DNA of 64,000 nucleotides from Saccharina japonica (Eukaryota > Sar > Phaeophyceae > Laminariales > Laminariaceae), in the NCBI GenBank assembly GCA_008828725.1, contig MEHQ01001561.1, positions 1 to 64,000 on the forward strand, written 5' to 3'. The translations under genes were made by a program, and so were the position numbers. The notes beneath the pieces were generated by a model. That model saw only the letters and a list, made by a program, of their open reading frames with translations, was not told the origin of the DNA and ran no database searches. Below, one piece after another: positions 24,985 to 36,655 of the stretch. The stretch's first letter is position 1; each line of letters opens with the position of its first letter.

Positions 24985-25315
24985 CCGGTCGCCCCGGTGG
25001 TCTAACTGGTAGCCACGAAGCCTGTTAGCGTTGGAGGTCGGGGGTTCGATTCTCCTCGCATGGAGATTTTTATTCTCAAAAGACACCAACTGTCGAGAGC
25101 GCATATTATAGCGTGGGTAAGCACAATTCGACGAAAGTTGACGAGGGAAGAAAGTGCTGAAATCTTCTCGCGATAAAAAGCAAGGCAAGAACCGTAGTGG
25201 GGGAGGAGGGAGAAGAGCCTACTTTGTGACCCCGGATCTGAGTTACGACTAGGAAGGAGAGAGAAAGGAAGGGCGAAGATAATAAATGGGATGGACAAAA
25301 AAAAAAAAAAAAACT
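24985..25315 (+). mobile_element. tRNA-derived SINE, near full length
   Basis: The head GGTCGCCCCGGTGGTCTAAC has the A-box spacing of a tRNA (TGGTCTAACTGG). GGGGGTTCGATTCTCC near 25045 is a good B box, so internal pol III promotion is likely. The body shares GAAAGTGCTGAAATCTTCTC and ACTTTGTGACCCCGGATCTG with the other copies. It ends AAGATAATAAATGGGATGGAC plus about 17 A. This is the cleanest of the copies here. Such elements are copied by a partner LINE. Confidence 0.88.
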
Positions 25316-26081
25316 CGGCGCAGATGCAGCTGGGACGCTGGGATTTCTTTCAAGCGTTCAGCGTCCATGTTTACGTTTCCAGTCGCGGATAAGGTCGCGA
25401 TCGCTACACGCACGCGTACGGCAGCGCACTGCTGTAACTGCTCACTTCCTGCTTTGCGCTTTGTGTTGCTGAATTACCTCGCGACATAATAAGTATACTC
25501 GTACATGAGAGATCGTCATCAGCACTACGGGAGTAGCCATATTATTTCAGTATCAAATGGCTGCAGGACGAAATCAACGACGACATGAACAAGTGAAAAA
25601 TCAACTGAAACCGATGAACATTTACTCAAATACATACATTGTGCACAACTGCTACTTACTACTATTGTGAACCTGCAGGTAAAGTGTAGAGTGAAAATTG
25701 TTGAAATTGACTGTCCGGAGGCCTGAACGAATCTTATACTTGTGCTTCATGTAGTGAATGGGCCACCCGGGGATGATAAGTTCCCCCCCCCCCCCCAAAT
25801 TACGCCTTTTTTTCCTCGAATGAGAGGAAATAGGGAAAATTTCTGGAAAGGCTGAAAAAGGCTGTTTCCCGGAAATGTTTGGGTTCCGGGTAGAGGTTGG
25901 CCCCTTAGGGTACCCGCCACGAACGGGTACCCGCCAAATCTCGGAGGCCGGACCCTACCCTAACCGCAGGGTATTGCCATTTTGACGGGTACCCGGGTAC
26001 ACGGGTACACGGGTCGGATAGTTTTGAACTTTTAGTCTTGTTTCGGTGGCACGATGAGTGGTGATAGAGTGGAGAAATATG

Positions 26082-27643
26082 CAAGGGTGTGTTAGGTAAG
26101 GTATACCTAAACCCGGGTAACTTTTAGAGGTCGTACCTAACGTACCTAAAACTTAGGTAAGGTATTGACGGCCGTACCTAACGTACCTAAAACTTAGGTA
26201 AGGTATTGAGATCCGTACCTAACGTACCTAAAACTTAGGTAAGGTATTGAGGTCGTCCCAAGGCTCGTACCTAAACCCGGGTATTTCGTCGACGTGTATA
26301 CCCGATACCCGGGTAAGGTATGGGGGTCCGTACCTAACGTACCTAAAACTTAGGTAAGGTATCGGGGTCCGTACCTAACGTACCTAAAACGTAGGTAAGG
26401 TATTGAGGGCTGTACCTAACGTACCTGAAACTTAGGTAAGGTATCGGGGTCCGTACCTAACGTACCTAAAAATTAGGTAAGGTATTGAGGTCGTCCCTGA
26501 GCTCGTACCTAAACCCGGGTATTCCGTCGACATGTATACCCGTTCTCGGGTAAGGGTATCCGGGTACATACCCTTAAGAAAACTGAAAAACTAGGAGGGC
26601 TGGGCACTGAAAACAGTATGCAGTGGCAGTAGAAATCCACTCGCAGCAGCTATATACTGATTGGGCCTGCCAGAAGACGCTGTTAAGCGTACGTACTGTA
26701 TTTGATATCGCGTACAACCAGCAGCCAAGTGTTATAGACAAAACAAAACATGAACTTCGAAGTTTTTTTTTCTGGGTGAGAGGCTCGGGAGCTGGCCCGG
26801 GAGTGTCCTGTGTGTCCCTCGCTCGGTGAAGCTTGGCCCTCCGGGTCTCCACAATGGATTTCGCTCATTGCCCACGATCCACGACGCTACTCTTCCCCTG
26901 GCTTGGGGCCCGTCTGAGTGACAGGTTTCCTGGGTGTGTCACAGGTGGCGAGTGCCCTGGTGTTTGGTGTGTGTGGCGGGGAGATCGCATGAAAACATTG
27001 AAAATACGTGAGGTGTGAGCTGTGAGGCTGTGAGTACTTTGCAATTTGCTATAAAAAATACTTACTCGTACGTATTTCAATTCAAGAATTTGAGGTTTTT
27101 GTCTCTCGCAGATGACGTCATGCATTTCACTTCTTATTACGTGCACATTTCAGGTAAGGTATCTGAGCTCGTACCTAAACCCGGGTATTTCGTCGACGTG
27201 TATACCCGTACCCGGGTAAGGTATCCAGCGGCGTACCTATCGTACCTAAAACGTAGGTAAGGTATCGAAGTCCGTACCTAACGTTCCTATAACTTAGGTA
27301 AGGTATTGAGGTCCGTACCTAACGTACCTAAAACTTAGGTAAGGTATCGGGTTCGTACCTAACGTACCTACAACTTAGGTAAGGTTTTGAGGTCGTCCCT
27401 GAGCGTGTACCTAAACCCGGGTATTTTCGTCGACCTGTATACCCGTACCCGGGTAAGGTATCGAGCGGCGTACCTATCGTACCTAAAACTTAGGTAAGGT
27501 ATCGAGGTCCGTATCTAACTTACCTAACACTTACGTAAGGTATCGGGGTCCGTACCTAACGTGCCTAAGTGGTTAGGTAAGGTACATACCCGGGTATTTT
27601 ACCCGAGTATACCTAAGCACGTACCTTACCTAACATACCCTTG
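26082..27643. mobile_element. hAT-like foldback element made of palindromic repeats
   Basis: Termini are inverted over about 22 bases (26082-26103 and 27622-27643), starting CAAGGGT. They are flanked by an exact 8-bp direct repeat GAAATATG at 26074-26081 and 27644-27651. An 8-bp target duplication with CA.GG ends fits hAT. Each arm (26100-26575 and 27150-27620) is an array of hairpin units of about 40 bp with TACCTAAAACTTAGGTA. A longer unit bearing ACCCGGGTATTTCGTCGAC recurs about every 240 bases (near 26268, 26506, 27166 and 27404). The middle 570 bases are unique and hold no recognisable transposase, so it is non-autonomous. Confidence 0.85.
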
Positions 27644-27889
27644 GAAATATGCATTCTACTGCTACGAGTACTCGATACAGAAACGGTTAATTACGAAGAA
27701 ATTTATTTTTCGGTTCGATACTCAAGCCGCCTGATTTTCGTTCTATTGTACATAACTCTTGCTTATAGGCATGTTATTAGGGGGCTGGTGTGTTTGGGGG
27801 CTTGATTGAAATTGTACAAACACCGGGACGCTGGTCAACCCCCGCCATAGAAAACTGCAGTACTTACGTGGTGTAAGATGGAAGCGGTA

Positions 27890-28000
27890 TCCGTCAAAGG
27901 TGAGTGTCGTGTGTGTAATGCTCGTTTAAATCGGTTTTCTAGAGTATTATGGAAGAATAATGAATCGCGGTACCGCAAAATGGACGGGTACCCGCTGGCG
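27890..28000 (+). repeat. Segment shared with 32190-32290, possible hAT/BED finger remnant
   Basis: About 100 bases, including TCGGTTTTCTAGAG and GGGTACCCGC, align with 32190-32290 (TCAGTTTTCTAGAG, GCGGGTACCC). Here the plus strand is open and encodes GECRVCNARLNRFSRVLW with a CxxC pair, weakly like a BED zinc finger. Too short to be sure. Confidence 0.35.
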
Positions 28001-28526
28001 TTCCTGAGTTTCTACGAGCATGTTGCGTACCCATTATATGTCCGTCCCGGCCAGAGTCGAGGGGGTGAATTGGTCACTGATTTTTTTTTTTTCCTGTTTA
28101 TCAAGTAGTAAATGGGCAATGGGCACAAATGGGCACAAAAAGGGCACCTGTCCATTTGCCCTTTTGAGTTTAATATGATACTTACAATCTCTGCATCGAT
28201 TGTTTTTTGTAATCGCTGAAAGTTAGAAAATTTGCAAAATCCCTATATCACAGCAGCAGATATCTGATGGCCTATCGTCGTACATGTACGTATGATACCA
28301 ATACCGAACAAAATAGCCCTCAACTGCCACACTTCATGACACTCGGTCTGCCCTCACTCGTAGCCTGTGTGGTGTGTGGTGTGTGTGTGCTTGCGATATG
28401 CAGCTGGCACGCAGCAAGACTGACTGGCTCTCGCTGCGTACGAGGTACGTATCGCAAGACTGACTGACTGACACGGCCCGTGTCATGTTATTAAGAAACA
28501 GCATTTTTTTCTAGACTATATCATAA

Positions 28527-29040
28527 CTTCAGTATACAGCCTCCTCAATTTCTTATTTCCCGGTAAGCCTCAGCCTGTGCCTTCTTATTGCTCGTTTTCT
28601 TAAAATACAAGTATCTGCCCTCTACTGCTGTATTAGACCAGATACTACAGCAGTAGTTGTACATATGTTGAGTAGTCGGCGTTAATGCTGTTTGTTCACT
28701 TAAGTATTACTCACAGCCTCCTGAATTTCTTATTTTCCTGTATGTCTCAACCTGCCTTCTTGTTGCTCGTTTTCTTAAAATACAAATATCTGTCCTGTAC
28801 TGCTGTATTAAACCAGATACTACAGTAGTTGTAAATATGTTGAGTAGTCGGCGTTACTGCTGTTTATTCACTTCAGTACAAAGCCTCCGGAATTTCTTAT
28901 TTTTCTGTATGTCTCAGCCTGCCTTTCTACTGCTCGTTTTCTTAAAATACAAATATGTGTCCTGTTCTGCTGTATTCTACCAGGAAATACGCTCGTAGTT
29001 GCAAGTACGTAGTACGTAGAGTAGTCGGCGTTGCTGTATG
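28527..29040 (+). repeat. Three tandem units of about 170 bp
   Basis: Units start near 28527, 28700 and 28869. Each contains GCTCGTTTTCTTAAAATACAA, a TACTGCTGTATTA segment and GAGTAGTCGGCGTT. They are diverged by roughly 10 percent, so older than the duplications at 1720 or 17720. From 29220 to 30300 there are only weak frames; one Pro/Ala/Thr-rich plus-strand frame at 29590-29800 is low complexity. Confidence 0.75.
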
Positions 29041-32000
29041 TGCGCCTCACGGCCAGCTGCAACTCCGCATACAGCAGGAAGTAGTAGTAATTATCCTGCA
29101 ACGCTCTAATTAAGAAGGCGCAGTCTAAGAAAACGAGCACTATGCAATTAATCATACTGAAGTTCGTGTAGAACGCACCCATTCTCAAGAAATATTCAAG
29201 TCTAGACTGGGGCCAGCCTTCCTGTAGGTGTTCCGTACTACACTTTTTTGGTATGCTCGTAGTACCGATGTTGTAGCAGTAAGCCGGACAAACCCCGCCA
29301 TGGAGAGGCTTCTTAGCCGAAGGTTAAAAACGGTCTCCTTCAATGCGCTCCATTGGCGTTGGCATGCCCCATCATAATATACAATCTACAAGCATTATTA
29401 ATATGGCGTGTTCTTTTTGTTTGCCATGCGACAAAATGCAGATCATTTTTCGACAAAACAAGCGACTCTACAGCGTACCAGATAATACATACCTGGTACT
29501 GTAACTATAAATAGTACAAGGTTTAGATGGACTTCAAACCCTCTAAACTGTTTTCTCCTCCACTATTAATAGCTGCAATACCACCCATGGGGTCGGGCAG
29601 ACTGGACTAAATCTACCCCGGCTACGGCCCCCGCACCAGCCCCTACTCCCACCCCTGTAGCAGCTCCTACCCCCGCGTCCACCCCCGTCCCAGTCTCAGC
29701 TCCGGCTTCCACCCCCGTCCCCGCCGCCGCCTCGCCCAAGAACTGTTCAACAAAGAAAGCGGTGTTGTACAGCTGTACAGCCGCCGCGGGCACGTCCTTT
29801 TCGTGACACCTCTGCGCTTTCGCAAGCGACTGAGCAAAGCGACCCCTTCGGGGCTTCGAGGGGTGACGGGCCGCTGGAACTCGACGGTCAGGACCTCGCA
29901 TGCTTCATCCGTGCCCCACCCAAGTTCACCGTAGGAGGGGCTTCGCCGCCGACGTCCCCCCCAACCGCACTGCCGCCTGTCCTGCTCGTCTCAGCCACCG
30001 CTAAGCAGTCTTGCCGAAGAGGTTGCGGGAGATGCACCTGGTTGATCCTCCACCCTCGCAACCCCAGCAGCGGCTCCGACCCTCGCCAAGGGTTGAGGAG
30101 AATCACGGTTGATCCCAGACTCGCCCCGTGAACTCTAGACTTAATGATCCGTTCCGACATTTGTCCAGCTCGTCCTGCCTCATACGTTTGGCATACTCGA
30201 ACCCCATCCGCTCGAAGCCATCCTTCGACACCTGTATTGAGTATGAGTTTTGTCCAAAACAGCGTAACCGAAAACACAGAAAACACAACCGCAAGCAAGC
30301 ACAGAAGAGAGACGAATGGCACATACTGGCATCAAGTTGGTTCGAAACAAACGGGAGGTGGGTGTAACAGTGGTGGGTGCAACAGTGAAGGTGAGTTCAA
30401 AACAAAATGGAGGTGGGTGTAACAGTGGTGAAAGTCCCCCCCCCACTTCTCACTGGGGGTCTTCCTCCTCCTGCTCAACCCCCCAACTGGTTGTTCTACC
30501 CGCCTCCTCCAACTGCACCCTCCGTCTTCTCTTCACCCTCGTTAGGCTCTAGCAAAACCCACGCACCCACCTGCGAGTGGAAGATTAAAACTACGTATGC
30601 TTTGGTCCTGTTGAAGGTGCACACGATAGCGATACAAATATGTAGCCCGCTCCTGACTCTAGCAAGCGATCAACCCAAACCACGCCGGTCTCACTACCGT
30701 ATCATCCATGCGCTTGAGCGACAATGGCAAGCGAAAGTCTTCCAAACTACCGGCACTAAAAGGACGGCCCTTGATGGCAAGCCTATTGAGCAGTAGCTCG
30801 TACCGGCGCTGAAGAATCCAGCGATCAAATTTCAACGCAACGAGTCACAGGTGGCCGGGACCCCCGCCCCCCGCATTGTATGGGCGTAAACAAATCCCCG
30901 TGGAGACAGTGAACTGCTGTGTAGCAAACCCCACGAGGTGCAGACAACCCGTTCAACTATGATATGTATGATATAATACGAGTACGTTGTTCGATGTCTC
31001 CAAATGGGTTCATTGACGCCCACATTATACAGGGGGGGGTTCAGGCCAACTGTGGTGCAGTCGGGCCCCGAAAGCCTTTAAATAAGCCCATTGCCGCGGA
31101 CCCACACCAACAAAAATCGACCGCCACGCAGTGCAGGTCAAGGCATTGCTGGTATCCTCCGCTGCACCAAAAGGACATGTTTTGTTTTGAAGGGTATTAC
31201 AGTATGGATATGTTGGCTAGGAGCTGGGAGAGGGGAGCTTTGTGGGACGGGAGCTTTTTGAGACGGGGGGTTCGTTTTGTTTGGTGTTTTCATAAATCGA
31301 TTGTTTGACAGTCAGCAGTGAGGTCGGTTTTGGAGGGGAGGCAACTTTGTTGCGTGCCTGGTGCGACCTTGGGAGGTGATCGGGCAGTTTCTTATAATTC
31401 TGGGCTGCAGTGTACCAGGTATTTTTGGAGATTCGTACGTAGCGGCCTACCCCCTTGCACGGCCTTCCCGATTTCCGTTTCTTATTTCTTCGTCGAGGGT
31501 ACGTACGTATACGAGCACAAATGCTTATATACTTGGTAAGTAGTTGTAATTTCTTAAGAAAACAAATTAGGCTTAAATTCTTAACACCCACTTTCTTAAC
31601 TGCTGTCGCGTACTACTGTCTGTGCTGCACATCAACACACAGAAGGCCAACTCTCGGGTCTCACCTGGGCACCTGGGGCATTGATGCACAGTAACGCCAT
31701 CAGGCCACCCGCCTTGGTAGTGAGGCACAGCTTCGCTGCGTCGTTGGCGTCCCGCTCCCTCCAAACCCGCAGAGTCGATTGCTTAGCTACTCGTGCGATT
31801 GCTTACTCGTGCGCCCATGTTTACGGTCCATCTCGTAGCTGTAGCGGTAAATCCGATGTAACAGCCTGCTCTGGCATGCTTCGGGGCCGATGCGAGACGT
31901 GCCAGCAACCACCAACGGCACACTTACATGTTCTCGACCGGCAACGGGTCAGACCCATATCCTTTGTCGAGGCAGCTGTGCGCCGGAGATCGCTGGTCTG

Positions 32001-32189
32001 ATCTCGCCGCACTGCTGCCTCGAGTGACCCCTTTCGACTTCGGCTTCGCTCCTTGCAAACCCAACGAAATGGGCACCCGATGGGCACAAAAAAAATTCCG
32101 TGCCCTTCTACATAAACACTCAGTCATTCGTCTCCCAGAATCTTCAGTCCAGTTTTTGGGACAATAGTTGATATACAGTAACGCCATCA

Positions 32190-32500
32190 GGCCGGGGAGG
32201 TGTTGAGTGTGTGGTGCCCATTTGAATCAGTTTTCTAGAGATATTACGGAAAAATACTGAACCGAGGTTCGTCAAAACGAGCGGGTACCCGGATACTCGC
32301 GGGTACCCGGGTACCCGGGTACCCGTGGCGTCAGTACCCGCAGGGTCCAAATGCCCACGGGTATTCAGGTCGGACCCTACCCGTTGAACGGGTAGGGTCC
32401 GACCGGGTATACCTGCCGGGTACCCGGTAACGCCGGGTAACAGATGAAAGGGCCCAACCTCTAGTTCCGGGTGAGGAAATAGGAAATACGCATCCCTTGT
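32190..32500. repeat. GGTACCC-palindrome-rich repeat remnant, hAT-like end
   Basis: It contains repeated GGGTACCCGGGTACCC and a perfect long inverted pair around ACCCTACCCGTT and AACGGGTAGGGT. Its right end reads, on the minus strand, CAAGGGATGCGTATTTCC, like the CAGGGATGCGTACTTCC at 18333. 25875-26030 holds related sequence (AGAGGTTGGCCCCT, GGGTACCCGCC). Likely decayed DNA transposon pieces. Confidence 0.4.
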
Positions 32501-32796
32501 ACAAAGTGTACGATATGAATATATTATATTTGACCCTACGAACTCGTATCCTCTCGAGCTCCACGTTACATGTCAAGGACATACCGGTAGCAAGTTATCT
32601 TGGGACAACAGCGTGGCGATCCGGTAGGAGCGCTGGACCGCTAATGCGAACCACGGAGCATTCGGGGCTACAGCAACACTTCGCACAGATATACGAGTAC
32701 GAGTCGATTACTCTCGTTTGAGCATCTCAGGATCATCAGTAGAGTCTGTAGACGTCTTGCGGCAACGCTGAATGACGTATTGCTATCGTATCATAC

Positions 32797-32908
32797 CTGA
32801 GAGGGATCGCTTCTTGGCAACCTCCTCAACCTTCCGGGAACAAGGTATAGACTCACGACGAATGCTATGCTTCCGCACCAACACCATGCCCATGCTTGCC
32901 ACGGTGGC
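32797..32908 (-). CDS. Candidate isolated exon, unknown protein
   Basis: On the minus strand an acceptor (GGCAACAG) precedes 37 open codons and ends at a CTCAG/GTATGA donor, phase 0 in and 1 out. The product includes TVASMGMVLVRKHSIRRE and a basic KVEEVAKKRS end. I do not recognise it and found no partner exons with matching phase, so this may be chance. Confidence 0.28.
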
Positions 32909-33084
32909 CTGTTGCCGAAATCGAAGCCGCCCATACACGAGGTGTCGCCTGAGGTAAAGCGTTACAGAGCTTTCTTCCACTCTCCGCTGTGCTGGTACCT
33001 CCAGAATTCAAATATGGAGGGTGTTCCAAAGGTTTTGACGGCGGAACGTATACTGTGTTAGATGTCTCGATGTCCCCGTGTTCC

Positions 33085-33235
33085 CGTGTTCGACAAAAAT
33101 AGCAACAGGGTGAAAGCCAAACGTAGGTATACCTAGGCCTTTTGAGCCAGTTATAGGTACACTAGATATTGCACTCGGGAAAATACTTCTTGGTCCTCTC
33201 TCTGATTGGCCAGGCGCCCGATCGTACCTATATTG
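33085..33235 (-). repeat. Dispersed repeat of about 160 bp, inverted relative to 35411-35575
   Basis: Read on the minus strand it has CGATCGGGCGCC, AGAAGTATTTTCCCGAGTGC, GGCTCAAAAGGCCTA and TTGGCTTTC. The plus strand at 35411-35575 has the same order with a TA-repeat expansion. No coding potential. Confidence 0.65.
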
Positions 33236-33602
33236 TTGGCTGAAAAGTTCCAGGCGCGTATACGCCTCTGTAGCTACTCACGTTGGGCTTCACCTATTTT
33301 TGGCTTCAACTGTATACATACCTATAAATGGCCCAACCTGTACCTCAAAAAAAGGTATATATTGCCTATTAAGAAAGATTATCCGAACAGCACAGTTTCT
33401 TATACTGGGTTCTTAGTTATTTTACTGACTGTGAGTGTAGTACGGACCTCTGTGTTACAATGCACGTTCCCCCTTAGAAGGCGATTTCGCAACACAGGGC
33501 TTCTTGTTGACAGTCGGGTCACCTGGTCCCCACGGCCCTGTGGCCATGTTGTTTCAGTTTCTTCGCAAAAAAAAGGGGTTAAAAAATGCGCCACTATTAT
33601 TA

Positions 33603-33890
33603 TGACCGGTCGCCCCGGTAGACCAGTGGTCAGCTTCAAAGGCTACTGGCATTGAAAATTGGTACCCAAGCTCGAGTCCCACCGTGGTGAGATTTTTACT
33701 TTATTTGAAAAAATAAAAAGGAAACAATTGCTGAGAGCGATTTCGTGGCGTGGGTACTAGGCGGAATCCGACGCAAGTCGACGAGGGAAGAAAGTGCTGA
33801 AATAATATCGCGATAAAAATGCAAGGCAAAAACCGCAGTGGGGGAGGAGGGAGAGGAGCCTACTTTGTGACCCCGGATCTGAGTTACGAC
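33603..33890 (+). mobile_element. tRNA-derived SINE, 3'-truncated copy
   Basis: The head GGTCGCCCCGGTAGACCAGT and B-box-like GAGTCCCACC at 33673 belong to the same subtype as the copy at 10635. The body is typical to CCGGATCTGAGTTACGAC. The family tail is missing because a (CAA)n-tailed repeat in opposite orientation begins exactly there. Confidence 0.82.
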
Positions 33891-34172
33891 TGTTGTTGTT
33901 GTTGTTGTCTTCACATTAAACTCTCGTTTCAGTTGGTAATCCCTATAGTATAATCTAGCAAGATCACAGCCCGTGGTCACAAAAGTGCTAGATAGAGCCA
34001 TCAGAGAATCCTAAAGAACACGCACACTTAGCTGGGAAATGATACACAAGTAAGTCCGAAGAGTTACACCTAAACTCCCTACAGCATGTATGTTATGCGT
34101 GTCCAAAACTGAACTACACGCCCGCAATCTCCATTCGACTACAGCAGCATCGCCCCCCCCCCCCCCCCCTCC
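33891..34172 (-). mobile_element. (CAA)n-tailed retroposon-like repeat
   Basis: Read on the minus strand it begins with a poly-G run and CGATGCTGCT, includes GGCGTGTAGTTCAGTTTTGG, and ends GTGAAGACAACAACAACAAC. The copy at 52523-52792 is in plus orientation with the same start and tail. A simple-repeat 3' tail without inverted ends suggests a short retroposon. It abuts the SINE at 33890. Confidence 0.7.
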
Positions 34173-34208
34173 CACTCTTTACCAATGAATTTGCCGACTA
34201 CAGCGTAA

Positions 34209-34898
34209 CTACTGACTGAAGTGTTGTCTGTACAAAAACACACGGTAGGCGTGGGAACAAGATGGAGCACGCAGCTGCTGTCTGAAGTGCTGCCGGAATG
34301 ACAGTCCGCGGGCACACAGTGAAAAAGAACAGCCAACCAAAGCCATCACGTCAATTGACAATTGCCCGAATCTATCCTGAACGTCTGTGTTAGGCACAGC
34401 ATTATAAACATCGACACTGATTAGGAATCGTTCCACATTGAAGGGGTCTTCCACGATCAGGCACACAATGAAGGCACCCGGGGTGTCCGCGCCATCTCTG
34501 CCGCGTCTCTCTACAAAACCAGTGACGTCATCCACACCGACCCAACAACAACATTCGGGGGAAAAAGCGAAGAATTTGTCAACAGAAAACAGAAAAACAA
34601 AAATGTTCGTCCGTCACGGGTCGATGTCGTCCGTGCTCCGGATCGCTTCTCCTGTGCGCTGCTGTGCTGCTGCGCCGGCGCGCTGCTGTGCTGCTGCTCA
34701 GGCGCGCCGCTCCGGTGCCGCTCGGCCAGTCCTAGCACGACCACACTCGACCCGCTCCGTCCGTACACGCTCTCGTTGCTGTCCTTCCCAGTCGGCTCCT
34801 CGCTTTCTCTCTCGTTGCACTCAGGGTGCTTGGTCTGAAAAATAAAAATTCTCGCGCTGAAGGGATTGACCAGTCCAACAACAGCTCGTCGCCACACG
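34209..34898 (-). CDS. Candidate coding stretch, unknown protein
   Basis: Two minus-strand frames look protein-like. 34898-34590 gives a charged Ser/Gln/His-rich stretch after a TTTTATTTTTCAG acceptor. 34535-34209 gives DDVTGFVERRGRDGADTPG and then a hydrophobic/acidic mix. The frames differ, so an intron would be needed; I cannot place it. No family recognised. Confidence 0.3.
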
Positions 34899-34999
34899 CT
34901 CCCTCCTCCTTTGATGGCGAAGCCAGGTTACTGAGACAGTAAATCTCCCTCTAGCAAACACACCTAGGGCCGTGTACGTAGTGTCCGTCCACCTTTCTG

Positions 35000-35197
35000 A
35001 TGGCGTCTGCCTCCGCGCACAAAAGTGAGATGGACATTGCTGTCTACACCGACGGCCAAAAAGGCCCGTGCATCTGGACTTTTGCGCCTGACGCACCAGT
35101 GCCGATCCAACTCTACCGCTGCACACGCTTCGCGGCGGGTGCGCAGCAGCAAGAAGGTATCGGTCCGCTTGAGGGTGAATCTAGCCTTGCTCGCTAG
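35000..35197 (+). CDS. Candidate short ORF just upstream of a SINE/LINE-type tail
   Basis: ATG at 35000 opens 65 codons including MDIAVYTDGQKGPCIWTF and APVPIQLYRCTR, ending 17 bases before the retroposon tail at 35214. The composition looks coding, but the opposite strand is also open. It could be the end of a host exon or of a LINE. No domain recognised. Confidence 0.3.
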   Translation: MASASAHKSEMDIAVYTDGQKGPCIWTFAPDAPVPIQLYRCTRFAAGAQQQEGIGPLEGESSLAR

Positions 35198-35213
35198 AAA
35201 GACCCCCCCCCTC

Positions 35214-35338
35214 GCTATGGGCCATGCCAAAGCAAAAGCCTTGCCGAGGCAGCGAGGGGAAGAAGGACCCTACGACTAGGGAGGGAGAAAGACGCCGGAA
35301 GTGCGAAGATAATGAATGGGATGGACAAAAAAAAAAAA
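35214..35338 (+). mobile_element. SINE/LINE-type retroposon 3' end with poly-A
   Basis: The last 70 bases (ACGACTAGGGAGGGAGAAAG to GAAGATAATGAATGGGATGG) plus about 14 A match the SINE tails, but the sequence upstream is different. This may be the partner LINE or another SINE subtype sharing the tail. Confidence 0.65.
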
Positions 35339-35410
35339 AAGCCAAAAATATAAAATAGGTGAAGCTCAACCAGAGTAGTACTACTGTACTGTAATCACAC
35401 AGAAAGAGAG

Positions 35411-35575
35411 GTATACGATCGGGCGCTGGTCAATCAGAGGGGTGGCCAGGAAGTATTTTGCCGAGTGCCATATGTAGGGTATACCCAAGGTATACCTACA
35501 AATGGCTCAAAAGGCCTACGAGTCGTATATATATATATATACTACGAGTATATACCTATTTTTGGCTTTCGTCCA
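35411..35575 (+). repeat. Dispersed repeat, partner of 33085-33235
   Basis: This is the plus-strand copy, with a (TA)n expansion at 35527-35545. From 35600 to 37550 I see no convincing gene. A 134-codon minus frame at 36816-37220 is open but has no recognisable domain. Confidence 0.6.
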
Positions 35576-36514
35576 AACATCAAACGACCCCCTTTCTTTT
35601 TACAGTAGTTTTTTTAGCCTTTTTCTGCGTACATAGCACCCTGTGTACGTGGTCAACACCGTACTATCTGCTGCTCTCTGCTCATTCTTCTCGTGTCAAG
35701 AGTTCGGTGTCCTTAATCCGCGAGCGATAAACAAACTGACTGCACCCCGTGTACGTGTGTACGTACGTACGTGTATACGTCCGAAGTATTTTTTACGCAA
35801 AAGAAGCGGCACAAACAAATACATACATAATAATATAGGTCGGGGCGGTCCTTTACACTTGTTTATGCACTCTCTGTACGAGTACGTAGGGGGCGCGGTT
35901 TGCAAGGCATACAGACAGAGGTGTTTATTGTTATTGCACGGCCAAGGAACGGGTTGGCGTGCTTAATTCCACAAGTGTGTGTACTGCGGACCGAGCAATC
36001 GAGCTGGTGAAAAAACATAGACCTATACCTGGTATATGCCAATGGGAAAGCGATGTTTGAAAGCGATGTTTAAAATATTTCCCTGGAATTTTCAGGCTGA
36101 AGATCCGCTCGTACTGCCGCTGTGGGAAAAAAGGGAAAAAATGTACCAGGTATGATTTTTCGTATTTTTTTTCAAACGGCTGCAGGCGGCGCAATTTGCT
36201 TTTTCTCGTTGCAAATCGTCAACACCCTGATAAAAACCAGCTCGTGCGACGGTAGACCTTCGACCTCGACATAGACTCAGCCCACGGCCAACCCGCTTCG
36301 TGTCGGGTGAGGCCAACGAGTGTAGATGACGGCCTTATGTTCTCGAAATGTAATTCGTTTGTCGGTAATCGCAACGTGTAGTTTCTTGAAAATCACTACA
36401 GTAAAAACACAACCTTCTACCTGGTGTTACGTCATACGTACGCATTATTAGCCTAGCACGGGACTGTCAGTCGAGAAGAATCCATGATGCAGCCCGCGAT
36501 AAACGTGAAGAACA

Positions 36515-36655
36515 ACTCCTGAAACTTTCTTTCGTTAATACGGGCCCTTTATGATTAATGACATGACGAGCACGCGAGGGAGAGGGGGAGGGTGTAAAAA
36601 TCATAGTTGGGAAATGAAATCACTTGCTTTTTGGGTGGACGGTCCGGGCCGACAT
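36515..36655 (+). repeat. Fragment of the 2010-3360 repeat family
   Basis: It starts with TTCGTTAATACGGGCCC as at 2020. It then carries AGTTGGGAAATGAAATCACTTG and GGTGGACGGTCCGGGCCG, whose inverted copy is at 41838-41890. Confidence 0.6.

Noticed and set aside
24985-25060. A free-standing tRNA gene
   Set aside because: A and B boxes are present, but the sequence continues into the SINE body and poly-A tail, and no cloverleaf acceptor stem closes.
29566-29901. Gly/Ala/Val-rich minus-strand frame and its Pro/Thr-rich plus-strand counterpart
   Set aside because: Low-complexity dipeptide repeats on both strands, with no domain.
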